Source of the DNA: CALGKJ01 sp049322695
GTDB taxonomy: Bacteria > Bacillota > Clostridia > Lutisporales > Lutisporaceae
DNA length: 64,000 bases
Assembly: GCA_049322695.1 (NCBI GenBank)
Contig: JBMORW010000033.1
Location: 1-64,000, forward strand
Direction: 5' to 3'
The translations under genes and the position numbers were made by a program. Of the stretch, positions 1-7,311 are shown piece after piece. The notes beneath the pieces are model-generated. The model was not told the DNA's origin. It worked only from the letters and a program-made list of their open reading frames with translations, and searched no databases. Every line of letters starts with the position of its first letter. The stretch's first letter is position 1.

Positions 1-916
1 GGAAGAAAATATCCTGGGATTTTACACTGCCAAATATCTTGCTCTGATCCTTCCCAGGGTCTATACCAGCCATTACGTGTGGAACTATACCTCTGCTTTC
101 TAGAATATTTATAGCTGAACCACAGGATATTATTATGGCCTTGTCTTTAATGTTTTTCAAAAGCTCAATATTTTTATTTAAAGAAGGACCTGCTGATACG
201 ATTATCGCAGGTATATCCTTAAAAACATCCTTGTAATTGTCAAAGGTTACACTTTCGGAAAATACCTTTGCGTTTTCACAAAAGTTAAGGAACCATTCTT
301 TCTTAAACAATACAGATGTATGAAGATTAATTTGATATAACTTAGTATACTTAATAAACTCTTGCTTGAAGTTCTGCCACCAGTCTCTATATAGTCTTTC
401 ATAAGATATTAGTTCCATAAATTCGATGTTGTCAATTTGTCCACCAAGCCGGAGCCCTAAAAAATACTTTGCTATTTCTTCACTATTGTCACTAACTATG
501 AACAAAGTATTATCTGCCTTAAGTATGTCGCTGACGTCGCTATTTTTAATAAGCTTTATAAATAACTCTTTGTTTGGCTCAATAATAATTTTATTCTTAT
601 TTGGGTATTTTCTGACCAACGCTTCAATATGGTATCCAGCTCCCACACCAAGTATCGCCAAGGAGTCTTTATATTTCAAATCATATTTTTCTATCCACTT
701 CTCTGCTTCCTTATTCGGATCATAAGCACTGTGGAGCAAAATAGATTTATCTTCATAATCAATTCTGAAATTTATCTGATTAGTTTTTGTATACTCAATA
801 ATAATATAATCTGAAGCAGTATCTTCCGCTTCCAGACACATTTTTTCTATAGTTTCTGCCAAACCAGGATAGTTCTTTCTTAATGCGTTTATATTCTTTG
901 TTAATACGCTTTCCAT
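1..916 (-). CDS. Motility accessory factor (Maf/DUF115, MptE-like), partial
   Basis: I translated this by hand from the ATG at 914-916, which follows an AAGGAG site; the frame stays open to the left edge, so the C-terminus is missing. The visible 305 residues include a Rossmann-like stretch (LGVGAGYHIEAL, about residues 88-99) and the segment VSAGPSLNKN typical of DUF115/6-hydroxymethylpterin pyrophosphokinase MptE-like proteins. Members next to flagellin genes are known as motility associated factors that add nonulosonic acid sugars to flagellin. Its position just downstream of five flagellin genes fits that role. The sugar donor cannot be told from this part. It is separated from the last flagellin by a terminator, so it may have its own promoter or depend on readthrough. 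Confidence 0.85.
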   Translation of the reverse strand, partial: MESVLTKNINALRKNYPGLAETIEKMCLEAEDTASDYIIIEYTKTNQINFRIDYEDKSILLHSAYDPNKEAEKWIEKYDLKYKDSLAILGVGAGYHIEALVRKYPNKNKIIIEPNKELFIKLIKNSDVSDILKADNTLFIVSDNSEEIAKYFLGLRLGGQIDNIEFMELISYERLYRDWWQNFKQEFIKYTKLYQINLHTSVLFKKEWFLNFCENAKVFSESVTFDNYKDVFKDIPAIIVSAGPSLNKNIELLKNIKDKAIIISCGSAINILESRGIVPHVMAGIDPGKDQSKIFGSVKSQDIFF

Positions 917-942
917 ATGCTACTCCTTAAAATTTAGTTTTT

Positions 943-975
943 AAAAAGAGTCAGCGGTAATAACCGCTGACTCTT
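943..975 (-). terminator. Rho-independent terminator after the last flagellin gene
   Basis: A 12-13 bp stem (arms 946-958 and 963-975) with loop AATA is followed on the minus strand by TTTT. It begins a few bases after the flagellin stop codon. Confidence 0.85.
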
Positions 976-980
976 CTAAG

Positions 981-1799
981 TTACCTCAATAGCTGTAACA
1001 CTCCCTGTGGAGCTTGGTTAGCTTGTGCCAGCATCGCTGTAGCTGCCTGATTAAGGATATTGTTCTTTGTGAAGGCCATCATTTCCTTAGCCATGTCTAC
1101 GTCTCTTATACGGCTTTCTGATGCTTGCAGGTTTTCTGCTGCTGTATCAAGATTTTTTATTGTGTGCTCAAGTCTGTTTTGCTTTGCACCTAGAGAAGCT
1201 CTCTCTGTAGAAACAGTTCCTATTGCTGTATTTATCAATCCAATTGCTGTAGTTGCATCAGCATTTGTGGCAACAGAAAGTACACCATATGACACACCCA
1301 ATGCCTGAGCACTCATCGAATTAATTACAATTGTCAAATCTTCTGAAGCATTAGCACCAATTTGTATCTTTGCTCCAGTCAATGAACCTGTCAGCAAGGT
1401 CTGATTGTTGAACTGTGTTTTAGTAGCGATTCTTGTTATCTCTTGTGACAAATCATCTATTTCAGTTTTTATTGCAGACCTGTCAGCTGTAACATTAGTA
1501 TCGTTTGCCGCTTGTACAGCAAGCTCTCTCATTCTCTGTAGTATAGCATGAGTCTCAGCAAGTGCACCTTCTGCTGTCTGTATCATAGATATACCATCCT
1601 GTGCATTTCTCGATGCCTGAGTAAGACCTCTGATCTGACCTCTCATCTTTTCAGATATGGACAGACCTGCTGCATCGTCACCTGCTCTGTTGATTCTGTA
1701 GCCTGATGACAGCTTCTCAAGTGACTTCTCCTGGCTGAAGGAATTTACCTTCAACTGTCTGTGGGCGTTATATGCCATCATATTATTATTTATTCTCAT
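981..1799 (-). CDS. fliC: Flagellin, copy 1 (last transcribed)
   Basis: This 272-residue flagellin is the filament subunit, exported by the flagellar type III system. The N-terminal D0/D1 helices (MRINNN start, EKLSSGYRINRAGDDAAGL core) and the C-terminal D1/D0 helices (ASESRIRDVDMAKEMM, ending QAPQGVLQLLR) are nearly identical to those of the neighbouring copies. Only about residues 125-205 differ, so the surface-exposed D2/D3 part is very short. The protein is about the size of other minimal Firmicute flagellins. A GGAGGAG site precedes the ATG. It is the downstream-most of five tandem copies and is followed by a terminator. FliW, CsrA, FlgK and FlgL, encoded upstream in the same direction, are its expected partners. 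Confidence 0.97.
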   Translation of the reverse strand: MRINNNMMAYNAHRQLKVNSFSQEKSLEKLSSGYRINRAGDDAAGLSISEKMRGQIRGLTQASRNAQDGISMIQTAEGALAETHAILQRMRELAVQAANDTNVTADRSAIKTEIDDLSQEITRIATKTQFNNQTLLTGSLTGAKIQIGANASEDLTIVINSMSAQALGVSYGVLSVATNADATTAIGLINTAIGTVSTERASLGAKQNRLEHTIKNLDTAAENLQASESRIRDVDMAKEMMAFTKNNILNQAATAMLAQANQAPQGVLQLLR

Positions 1800-1830
1800 T
1801 TTTTTCTCCTCCTTGATTTATACTAATTGT

Positions 1831-1850
1831 GCCTAACTTCCATGCTAGGC
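1831..1850 (-). promoter_or_regulatory. Conserved leader hairpin before flagellin copy 1
   Basis: On the minus strand GCCTAGC and GTTAGGC pair around an ATGGAA loop, about 20 nt upstream of the Shine-Dalgarno site. The same loop with covarying stems occurs before copies 2, 3 and 4. A GGA in a hairpin loop is the known recognition feature of CsrA, so this is a candidate CsrA site (inference). Confidence 0.5.
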
Positions 1851-1872
1851 AGCTTTAGTTAGTGATATAGTA

Positions 1873-2691
1873 CTACCTTAGAAGCTGTAATACTCCCTGT
1901 GGAGCTTGATTAGCCTGCGCCAGCATTGCTGTAGCTGCCTGGTTAAGGATGTTGTTCTTTGTGAAGGCCATCATTTCCTTAGCCATGTCTACGTCTCTGA
2001 TACGGCTTTCTGATGCTTGCAGGTTTTCTGCTGCTGTATCAAGATTCTTTATTGTGTGCTCCAGTCTGTTCTGCTTTGCTCCAAGCTCTGCTCTCTCTGT
2101 TGACACTGTTCCTATTGCTGTATTTATGAGTGTTAAGGTTGCACCTGCAGAAACAGCAGTTCCTACATTAATATCACCTATACTTATAGCTAATGAAGAT
2201 GTTGCCATGCTTGTAATATCTATTTGTAAATCCTCATTAGCATTTGCACCTATTTGAACCTTCTTAGCTGTAAAAGTACCGTCCAAAAGATTCTGGTTGT
2301 TGAACTGTGTCTTCCCGGCTATTCTGTCTATTTCCAAAACCAAATCTGTAAGCTCAGTTTTTATAGCATCTCTATCAGAAGTTACATTTGTATCATTTGC
2401 TGCCTGTACTGTAAGCTCTCTCATTCTCTGTAATATTGCATGTGTTTCTGATAATGCGCCTTCTGCTGTTTGTATAAGAGAGATACCATCCTGTGCATTT
2501 CTCGATGCCTGAGTAAGACCTCTGATCTGACCTCTCATCTTTTCAGATATGGACAGACCTGCTGCGTCGTCACCTGCTCTGTTGATTCTGTAGCCTGATG
2601 ACAGCTTCTCAAGTGACTTCTCCTGGCTGAAGGAATTTACCTTCAATTGTCTGTGGGCGTTATACGCCATCATATTATTATTTATTCTCAT
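1873..2691 (-). CDS. fliC: Flagellin, copy 2
   Basis: A 272-residue flagellin with the same conserved N- and C-terminal helices as copy 1 and a different central segment (residues about 125-205, including ANANEDLQIDIT). A GGAGGAG site precedes the ATG. The 3' end and the leader are almost identical to those of the gapped copy 3. That shared sequence is probably why the assembly broke there. The retained ends with a variable middle suggest duplication followed by divergence of the exposed domain under homogenising gene conversion of the ends. Confidence 0.97.
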   Translation of the reverse strand: MRINNNMMAYNAHRQLKVNSFSQEKSLEKLSSGYRINRAGDDAAGLSISEKMRGQIRGLTQASRNAQDGISLIQTAEGALSETHAILQRMRELTVQAANDTNVTSDRDAIKTELTDLVLEIDRIAGKTQFNNQNLLDGTFTAKKVQIGANANEDLQIDITSMATSSLAISIGDINVGTAVSAGATLTLINTAIGTVSTERAELGAKQNRLEHTIKNLDTAAENLQASESRIRDVDMAKEMMAFTKNNILNQAATAMLAQANQAPQGVLQLLR

Positions 2692-2723
2692 TTTTTTCTC
2701 CTCCTTGATTTATACTAGTTTGT

Positions 2724-2743
2724 GCCTAACTTCCATGCTAGAC
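2724..2743 (-). promoter_or_regulatory. Conserved leader hairpin before flagellin copy 2
   Basis: Same ATGGAA loop as the other leaders. The stem keeps pairing through a G-U wobble (GTCTA opposite TAGGC on the minus strand). Candidate CsrA-binding hairpin. Confidence 0.45.
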
Positions 2744-2765
2744 AGCTTTAGTTAGTGATATAGTA

Positions 2766-3064
2766 CTACCTTAGAAGCTGTAATACTCCCTGTGGAGCTT
2801 GATTAGCCTGCGCCAGCATTGCTGTAGCTGCCTGGTTAAGGATGTTGTTCTTTGTGAAGGCCATCATTTNNNNNNNNNNNNNNNNNNNNNNNNNNNNNNN
2901 NNNNNNNNNNNNNNNNNNNNNNNNNNNNNNNNNNNNNNNNNNNNNNNNNNNNNNNNNNNNNNNNNNNNNGATGACAGCTTCTCAAGTGACTTCTCCTGGC
3001 TGAAGGAATTTACCTTCAATTGTCTGTGGGCGTTATACGCCATCATATTATTATTTATTCTCAT
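2766..3064 (-). CDS. fliC: Flagellin, copy 3, interrupted by an assembly gap
   Basis: Both ends of a flagellin gene are visible. The start (MRINNNMMAYNAHR..., through EKLS) lies at 3064 down to 2970, and the 3' end (MMAFTKNN... to QLLR and a TAG stop) lies at 2869-2766. Between them are 100 N. If the gene matches its neighbours in length, about 620 bases are missing, so the visible reading frame across the gap is meaningless. The flanks are nearly identical to copy 2. More than one copy could be collapsed in the gap. Confidence 0.85.
2870..2969. other. Assembly gap (100 N)
   Basis: Exactly 100 N, a conventional placeholder for a gap of unknown size, inside a flagellin gene whose flanks match the neighbouring copy. 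Confidence 1.
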
Positions 3065-3095
3065 TTTTTTCTCCTCCTTGATTTATACTAGTTTG

Positions 3096-3113
3096 TCTAG
3101 CTTCCATGCTAGA
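3096..3113 (-). promoter_or_regulatory. Conserved leader hairpin before flagellin copy 3
   Basis: On the minus strand TCTAGC pairs with GCTAGA around ATGGAA. Several stem bases differ from the other leaders on both sides, yet pairing is kept, which is covariation support for a functional RNA hairpin. Confidence 0.5.
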
Positions 3114-3135
3114 TCATACTTAAGTTGCTTTTCTG

Positions 3136-3951
3136 TTATCTCAGTAATTGCAGTACACCCTGCGGAGCTTGGTTAGCCTGTGCAAGCATTGCTGTAGCTG
3201 CTTGATTAAGGATATTGTTCTTTGTGAAGGCCATCATTTCCTTAGCCATGTCTACGTCTCTGATACGGCTTTCTGATGCCTGCAGGTTTTCTGCTGCTGT
3301 ATCAAGATTCTTTATTGTGTGCTCCAGTCTGTTCTGCTTTGCTCCAAGCTTTGCTCTTTCTGTAGATACTATACCAATAGCGGAGTTGATAATCGACACC
3401 GTAGTACCTGCATTTGCTGCAGTGTCTACAGTATTATTTGTAGATACAGTCAAATCTGCTGCAGTCATGCCACCAATAGAAAATGTTAATGTTTCATTGG
3501 CATTAGCACCTATTTGTATAGTCTTATTTTCAAAGGTATTGTCCAGAAGATTTTGATTATTGAATTGTGTCTTGGTTGCTATTCTTGTGATTTCAAGTGA
3601 CAAGTCATCTAATTCTGTCTTTATGGCAGTTCTGTCAGCAGTTACATTTGTATCATTTGCTGCCTGTACTGCAAGCTCTCTCATTCTTTGAAGTATAGCA
3701 TGAGTTTCCGATAATGCACCTTCTGCCGTTTGTATAAGAGAGATACCATCCTGTGCATTTCTTGATGCTTGGGTAAGACCTCTGATCTGACCTCTCATCT
3801 TTTCAGATATGGACAGACCTGCTGCATCGTCACCTGCTCTGTTGATTCTGTAGCCTGATGACAGCTTCTCAAGTGACTTCTCCTGGCTGAAGGAATTTAC
3901 CTTCAACTGTCTGTGGGCGTTATACGCCATCATGTTGTTGTTGATTCTCAT
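3136..3951 (-). CDS. fliC: Flagellin, copy 4
   Basis: A 271-residue flagellin. The terminal helices match the other copies; the central part (about residues 125-203, with ANANETLTFSIGG) is distinct. A GGAGGAG site lies before the ATG. As one of five tandem copies it could supply a second filament protein or serve as a recombination donor; the sequence alone does not say which copy dominates the filament. Confidence 0.97.
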   Translation of the reverse strand: MRINNNMMAYNAHRQLKVNSFSQEKSLEKLSSGYRINRAGDDAAGLSISEKMRGQIRGLTQASRNAQDGISLIQTAEGALSETHAILQRMRELAVQAANDTNVTADRTAIKTELDDLSLEITRIATKTQFNNQNLLDNTFENKTIQIGANANETLTFSIGGMTAADLTVSTNNTVDTAANAGTTVSIINSAIGIVSTERAKLGAKQNRLEHTIKNLDTAAENLQASESRIRDVDMAKEMMAFTKNNILNQAATAMLAQANQAPQGVLQLLR

Positions 3952-3981
3952 TTTTTTCTCCTCCTTGACTCATGATAATTG

Positions 3982-4001
3982 GCCTAACTTCCATGCTAGG
4001 C
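3982..4001 (-). promoter_or_regulatory. Conserved leader hairpin before flagellin copy 4
   Basis: Seven-base-pair stem (GCCTAGC with GTTAGGC on the minus strand, one G-U) closing an ATGGAA loop. Candidate CsrA site as for the other copies. Confidence 0.5.
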
Positions 4002-4025
4002 AGCTTTAGCTATGATATTTAAGTA

Positions 4026-4844
4026 TTATCTTAGAAGCTGTAATACTCCCTGCGGAGCTTGGTTAGCCTGCGCAAGCATTGCTGTAGCTGCTTGATTAAG
4101 GATGTTGTTCTTTGTGAAGCTCATCATTTCCTTAGCCATGTCTACGTCTCTGATACGGCTTTCTGATGCCTGCAGGTTTTCAGCTGCTGTATCCAGGTTC
4201 TTTATTGTGTGCTCCAGTCTGTTCTGCTTTGCTCCAAGAGATGCTCTCTCTGTTGACACTTTACCTATAGCTGCATTGATCTGGATTATAGCAGAACCTG
4301 CATTTGCAGCTGTAGCAACAGGTATCATAGCTACCTGTACTGATAAAGCACCAGTGTCCATGCTTGCAACTGCTATTGTTAAATCTTCAGAAGCATTTGC
4401 ACCTATTTGGATCTTCTTAGCTGAGAATGTTCCATCCAAAAGATTTTGATTGTTGAATTGCGTCTTACCTGCAATTCTGTCAATCTCTGCAACAAGATCT
4501 GTCAACTCAGTAGATATAGCAGTTCTGTCAGCAGTAACGTTAGTATCATTTGCTGCCTGTACTGCAAGCTCTCTCATTCTTTGAAGTATAGCGTGAGTTT
4601 CTTGAAGTGCACCTTCTGCTGTCTGAATGAGTGAGATACCATCCTGTGCATTTCTTGATGCCTGAGTAAGACCTCTGATCTGACCTCTCATCTTTTCAGA
4701 TATGGACAGACCTGCTGCGTCATCACCTGCTCTGTTGATTCTGTAGCCTGATGACAGCTTCTCAAGTGACTTCTCCTGGCTGAAGGAATTTACCTTCAAC
4801 TGTCTGTGGGCGTTATACGCCATCATGTTGTTGTTGATTCTCAT
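4026..4844 (-). CDS. fliC: Flagellin, copy 5 (first transcribed)
   Basis: A 272-residue flagellin. An in-frame extension to 4871 exists, but the start at 4844 is preferred: it has the GGAGGAG site at the usual distance and aligns with all sister copies. Conserved D0/D1 ends flank a variable middle (about residues 125-205). The late helix reads AKEMMSF where the other copies have AKEMMAF. It is the closest copy to csrA and has the longest leader (two hairpins), so it is the best candidate for the main, most tightly regulated flagellin. Confidence 0.96.
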   Translation of the reverse strand: MRINNNMMAYNAHRQLKVNSFSQEKSLEKLSSGYRINRAGDDAAGLSISEKMRGQIRGLTQASRNAQDGISLIQTAEGALQETHAILQRMRELAVQAANDTNVTADRTAISTELTDLVAEIDRIAGKTQFNNQNLLDGTFSAKKIQIGANASEDLTIAVASMDTGALSVQVAMIPVATAANAGSAIIQINAAIGKVSTERASLGAKQNRLEHTIKNLDTAAENLQASESRIRDVDMAKEMMSFTKNNILNQAATAMLAQANQAPQGVLQLLR

Positions 4845-4868
4845 TTTTTTCTCCTCCTTGATTTGCCT

Positions 4869-4960
4869 CATAAAAGAAGCTACAGCACTCTTCCTTTATG
4901 ATACATTTATATTAATCAGAATCCATTCTGATTAATTGCTCATATAAATACAGTATCGAC
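4869..4960 (-). promoter_or_regulatory. Leader of the first flagellin gene: two hairpins and a weak sigmaD-like -10
   Basis: On the minus strand, the arms 4912-4922 and 4925-4935 form an 11-bp inverted repeat that leaves TGGA at the tip. A second 11-bp stem (4869-4879 with 4890-4900, one G-U) lies closer to the gene, and the Shine-Dalgarno site follows. GTCGATAC (4953-4960) resembles the sigmaD -10 element, but TAAA lies 21 nt upstream, too far for a standard promoter. The hairpin with GGA at its tip plus a GGA-rich Shine-Dalgarno site resembles the two-site CsrA arrangement known for B. subtilis hag (inference). Confidence 0.45.
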
Positions 4961-5052
4961 ATAATGCTACAAAAAATAAAGTTTAACAAAAAATTTTGTA
5001 AAAAATTATGTCTTTTTTATATTATAAGATTATTTTCAGAAAAAATAAACAA

Positions 5053-5286
5053 TTATTTCTTTGGCGTTATAAGGTCTTTTATACTGTCCAGTTTATTTTT
5101 TTCAGTAACTACTGATTGAATATTTTCCTTTTCTATGTCTTCCAGCAGTTCTTTTCTAAATATTTTAGTGTCTTTAGGAGCGATTATACCTATTTTTACA
5201 CGGTCTTCCGATATCTGTGTGATAACTATTTCAATATTATCCCCTATGACAATAGATTCATCCTTTTTTCTTGTAAGTACTAACAT
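5053..5286 (-). CDS. csrA: Carbon storage regulator CsrA
   Basis: A 77-residue CsrA. The N-terminal MLVLTRKKDESIVIGDNIEI strand pattern and the later VKIGI segment are the RNA-binding dimer core. In Firmicutes CsrA represses translation of flagellin mRNA by binding GGA motifs in the leader, and FliW relieves this. The ATG overlaps the fliW stop codon (TAATG), so the two are translationally coupled. The five flagellin leaders directly downstream contain GGA hairpins that may be its targets. The length is slightly above the usual 60-75 residues because of a charged tail. Confidence 0.97.
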   Translation of the reverse strand: MLVLTRKKDESIVIGDNIEIVITQISEDRVKIGIIAPKDTKIFRKELLEDIEKENIQSVVTEKNKLDSIKDLITPKK

Positions 5287-5717
5287 TATTTATCAGTCTC
5301 CTTTACAAGGATGTGTCGAGTGCTATATCGGTCATCATCCACGACTTCCTGGATTCCCTTCTTGTTTATAGTATTGATCACTAAAGGTGCCTTTAGATTA
5401 GCGGTTATCTTTTTAGCTCCATCATAGATTGTTAATATCGAATAAATCGCAATGTCTTCGGGCTTTTCTATTTCCAGCTTGCTTACTGTGCTTTCACATA
5501 GTTCAATATCATAGTCCTCCATAATATAAAAAGGGTTTACCATGACAAAGCAAACATCCTCATTATCTATAGACTGCATATAGTTAAACAAGGAACCTTC
5601 CTCTGACATTATTACATACTTATGTAAGTCTGCAAACCCCGGTATTCCTGACTCAAATACAAATATTGACTCTTCATTTGCTTCTATTTCCCCAAAAAAC
5701 TTGGTTTTTATCCTCAT
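5286..5717 (-). CDS. fliW: Flagellar assembly factor FliW
   Basis: A FliW protein of 143 residues from the ATG at 5717. This start (MRIKTKFFGEIE) follows GGGAGG and is preferred over the upstream in-frame ATG at 5741. FliW binds flagellin and CsrA in a partner-switch that senses cytoplasmic flagellin. The segments FESGIPGFADLHKYVI and FYIMEDYDIEL are typical of the family. It sits between the YviE-like gene and csrA as in B. subtilis, and its stop overlaps the csrA start. Confidence 0.96.
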   Translation of the reverse strand: MRIKTKFFGEIEANEESIFVFESGIPGFADLHKYVIMSEEGSLFNYMQSIDNEDVCFVMVNPFYIMEDYDIELCESTVSKLEIEKPEDIAIYSILTIYDGAKKITANLKAPLVINTINKKGIQEVVDDDRYSTRHILVKETDK

Positions 5718-5754
5718 GCTTTTTCCTCCCAATCTATTCATATTATTATACCTG

Positions 5755-6312
5755 TTACACTTTTATATCCATGCTGTTTCCAACAAACTCTATACTTATC
5801 TGCGGTCTGGTTTTTAAACTGATTTCAACACTTCCCGGTTCGGAATCAATCTCAACCTTGTTTGGACTTGTGTTTAAAATTACTTCCCCTTCTTCGATTC
5901 TTATATCTACTTTTCCGCCTACAAAATCTATAATAGGTCTGCTCTTTGGCATGGAATCGATAGTATAGCTTTCCTGCTTATGAGTATTGTTAAATGCTAT
6001 TTCTGCAATAGGGTTGCCGCCTTTCTCAATAGCTGCAAGCATAGTACCCTCTGAAGCAATTCTTCCTATAGCCTCTAAAGCAGCTTGTCTGCCCATTGCA
6101 GTCGCCTCCCGAAGCAAAGCGTCATTGCTTTTTAGTCCTGACTCGTTAAAGCATTGTCTTTGGTCTATCTGAACTCTTATTTGTTCGGTATGCATTTCTA
6201 TCTTCAAATGCTTCTGCCGTAAATCAAAATCTGCAGGTTGCTGATTTATATAAAGCTTTGCATTGTTAGTGCTAATACTTATCTGAGCATCGACCTTTTG
6301 GATCCTAATCAT
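5755..6312 (-). CDS. DUF6470 (YviE-like) protein of the flagellar operon
   Basis: A 185-residue protein with no signal peptide or membrane segment. It begins MIRIQKVDAQISI and is rich in beta-forming repeats near the C-terminus (GKVDIRIEEGEVILN, PGSVEISLKTRPQISIE). It matches the YviE/DUF6470 family by position (between flgL and fliW) and by sequence character. The function of the family is not established; a role in late flagellar assembly is assumed from the operon. Confidence 0.8.
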   Translation of the reverse strand: MIRIQKVDAQISISTNNAKLYINQQPADFDLRQKHLKIEMHTEQIRVQIDQRQCFNESGLKSNDALLREATAMGRQAALEAIGRIASEGTMLAAIEKGGNPIAEIAFNNTHKQESYTIDSMPKSRPIIDFVGGKVDIRIEEGEVILNTSPNKVEIDSEPGSVEISLKTRPQISIEFVGNSMDIKV

Positions 6313-6323
6313 ATAAGATCACC

Positions 6324-7298
6324 TTACCTTAAAAAATCAACAAGTGACGGCTGTATAATTTTTGCCCCGCCGGAAAGTGATGCCTTGTAGACGTTTTCCT
6401 CCATTTGGAGTCTCATAATTACCTCTGCCATGTCGGCATCTTCATTCTTTGCAAGTAATCCCCTCATATTTAGCGTGTCATCCTCTATTCTGTTTAGTGT
6501 TAAATCTAATCTGTTTGTCTTAACACCAATTTCTGCTCTTACGGCATTTATATTGCCAACATGGATATCAATCCTCGTCAGAGCACTGTTAATACCCGCT
6601 GTGTTACTTGCATTTAAGTCAATAAGAAGTTGATCAAATACCTCAATCAATTGGGATGAATTACCTGATGAAACTGGAGAAGTATTATCTACCGGGTCAT
6701 CTATTGTACTTCCTCCAGCTGTAGTTCCAAATATACGCTGGCCTACAAAGTTGATATCTATTCTTTCTGCTATACCGACATTAAACTCAATTTCCTCATT
6801 GGATGTTAGCGTTTGAGCGGGATCTGCCGGAACGTTTTTGAAATAATAATCTCCATTCCCATCAAATAATGGGTAGTTAGTCATAAAGCCTGTAAAAATA
6901 TAGCTGCCTGCATAGGTTGAATTTCCGATTTTTATCAACTGCTCTCTTAATTCCTCTATTTCTTCAGCTATCGCTTTTCTTTCATTTACGGTATTTGTCT
7001 CATTACTTGCCTGTACAGTAAGCTCTCTTGCTCTCTGCAAAACATTCATTATATTATCAGTTGCCATTTCTGTAGTATCAAGCCAAGACATTGCATCCTC
7101 TGCATTCCTCTTAAACTGCTCAAGGTTTGCAACCTCCGTATTTAGTCTCAAACTCCTCGAAACACCTATAGGATCGTCAGAGGGTGCTATAAATTTTTTA
7201 CCTGTAGCCAGATTCTGCTGAAGCTTATCCATACGACCCAGATTCTTACCAAGGTTTCTCATCATGTTATTTACCATCATACTATTGGTAATGCGCAT
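6324..7298 (-). CDS. flgL: Flagellar hook-associated protein FlgL (HAP3)
   Basis: A 324-residue protein with flagellin-like ends: the N-terminus is MRITNSMMVNNMMRNLGKN, and the C-terminal helix runs MAEVIMRLQMEENVYKASLS. FlgL forms the second ring of the hook-filament junction, outside FlgK. The middle contains a variable domain with a GTTAGG-type glycine/serine linker (residues about 195-220). A GAGAGG site precedes the start. It is directly downstream of two flgK copies in one operon. Confidence 0.95.
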   Translation of the reverse strand: MRITNSMMVNNMMRNLGKNLGRMDKLQQNLATGKKFIAPSDDPIGVSRSLRLNTEVANLEQFKRNAEDAMSWLDTTEMATDNIMNVLQRARELTVQASNETNTVNERKAIAEEIEELREQLIKIGNSTYAGSYIFTGFMTNYPLFDGNGDYYFKNVPADPAQTLTSNEEIEFNVGIAERIDINFVGQRIFGTTAGGSTIDDPVDNTSPVSSGNSSQLIEVFDQLLIDLNASNTAGINSALTRIDIHVGNINAVRAEIGVKTNRLDLTLNRIEDDTLNMRGLLAKNEDADMAEVIMRLQMEENVYKASLSGGAKIIQPSLVDFLR

Positions 7299-7311
7299 TT
7301 ATATCACCTCT

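Noticed and set aside
2799..3176. Plus-strand ORF spanning the N gap
   Set aside because: It depends on unknown bases and is antisense to a flagellin.
1060..4634. Plus-strand ORFs repeated across the flagellin genes
   Set aside because: They mirror the conserved flagellin ends in the opposite frame and match no known family.
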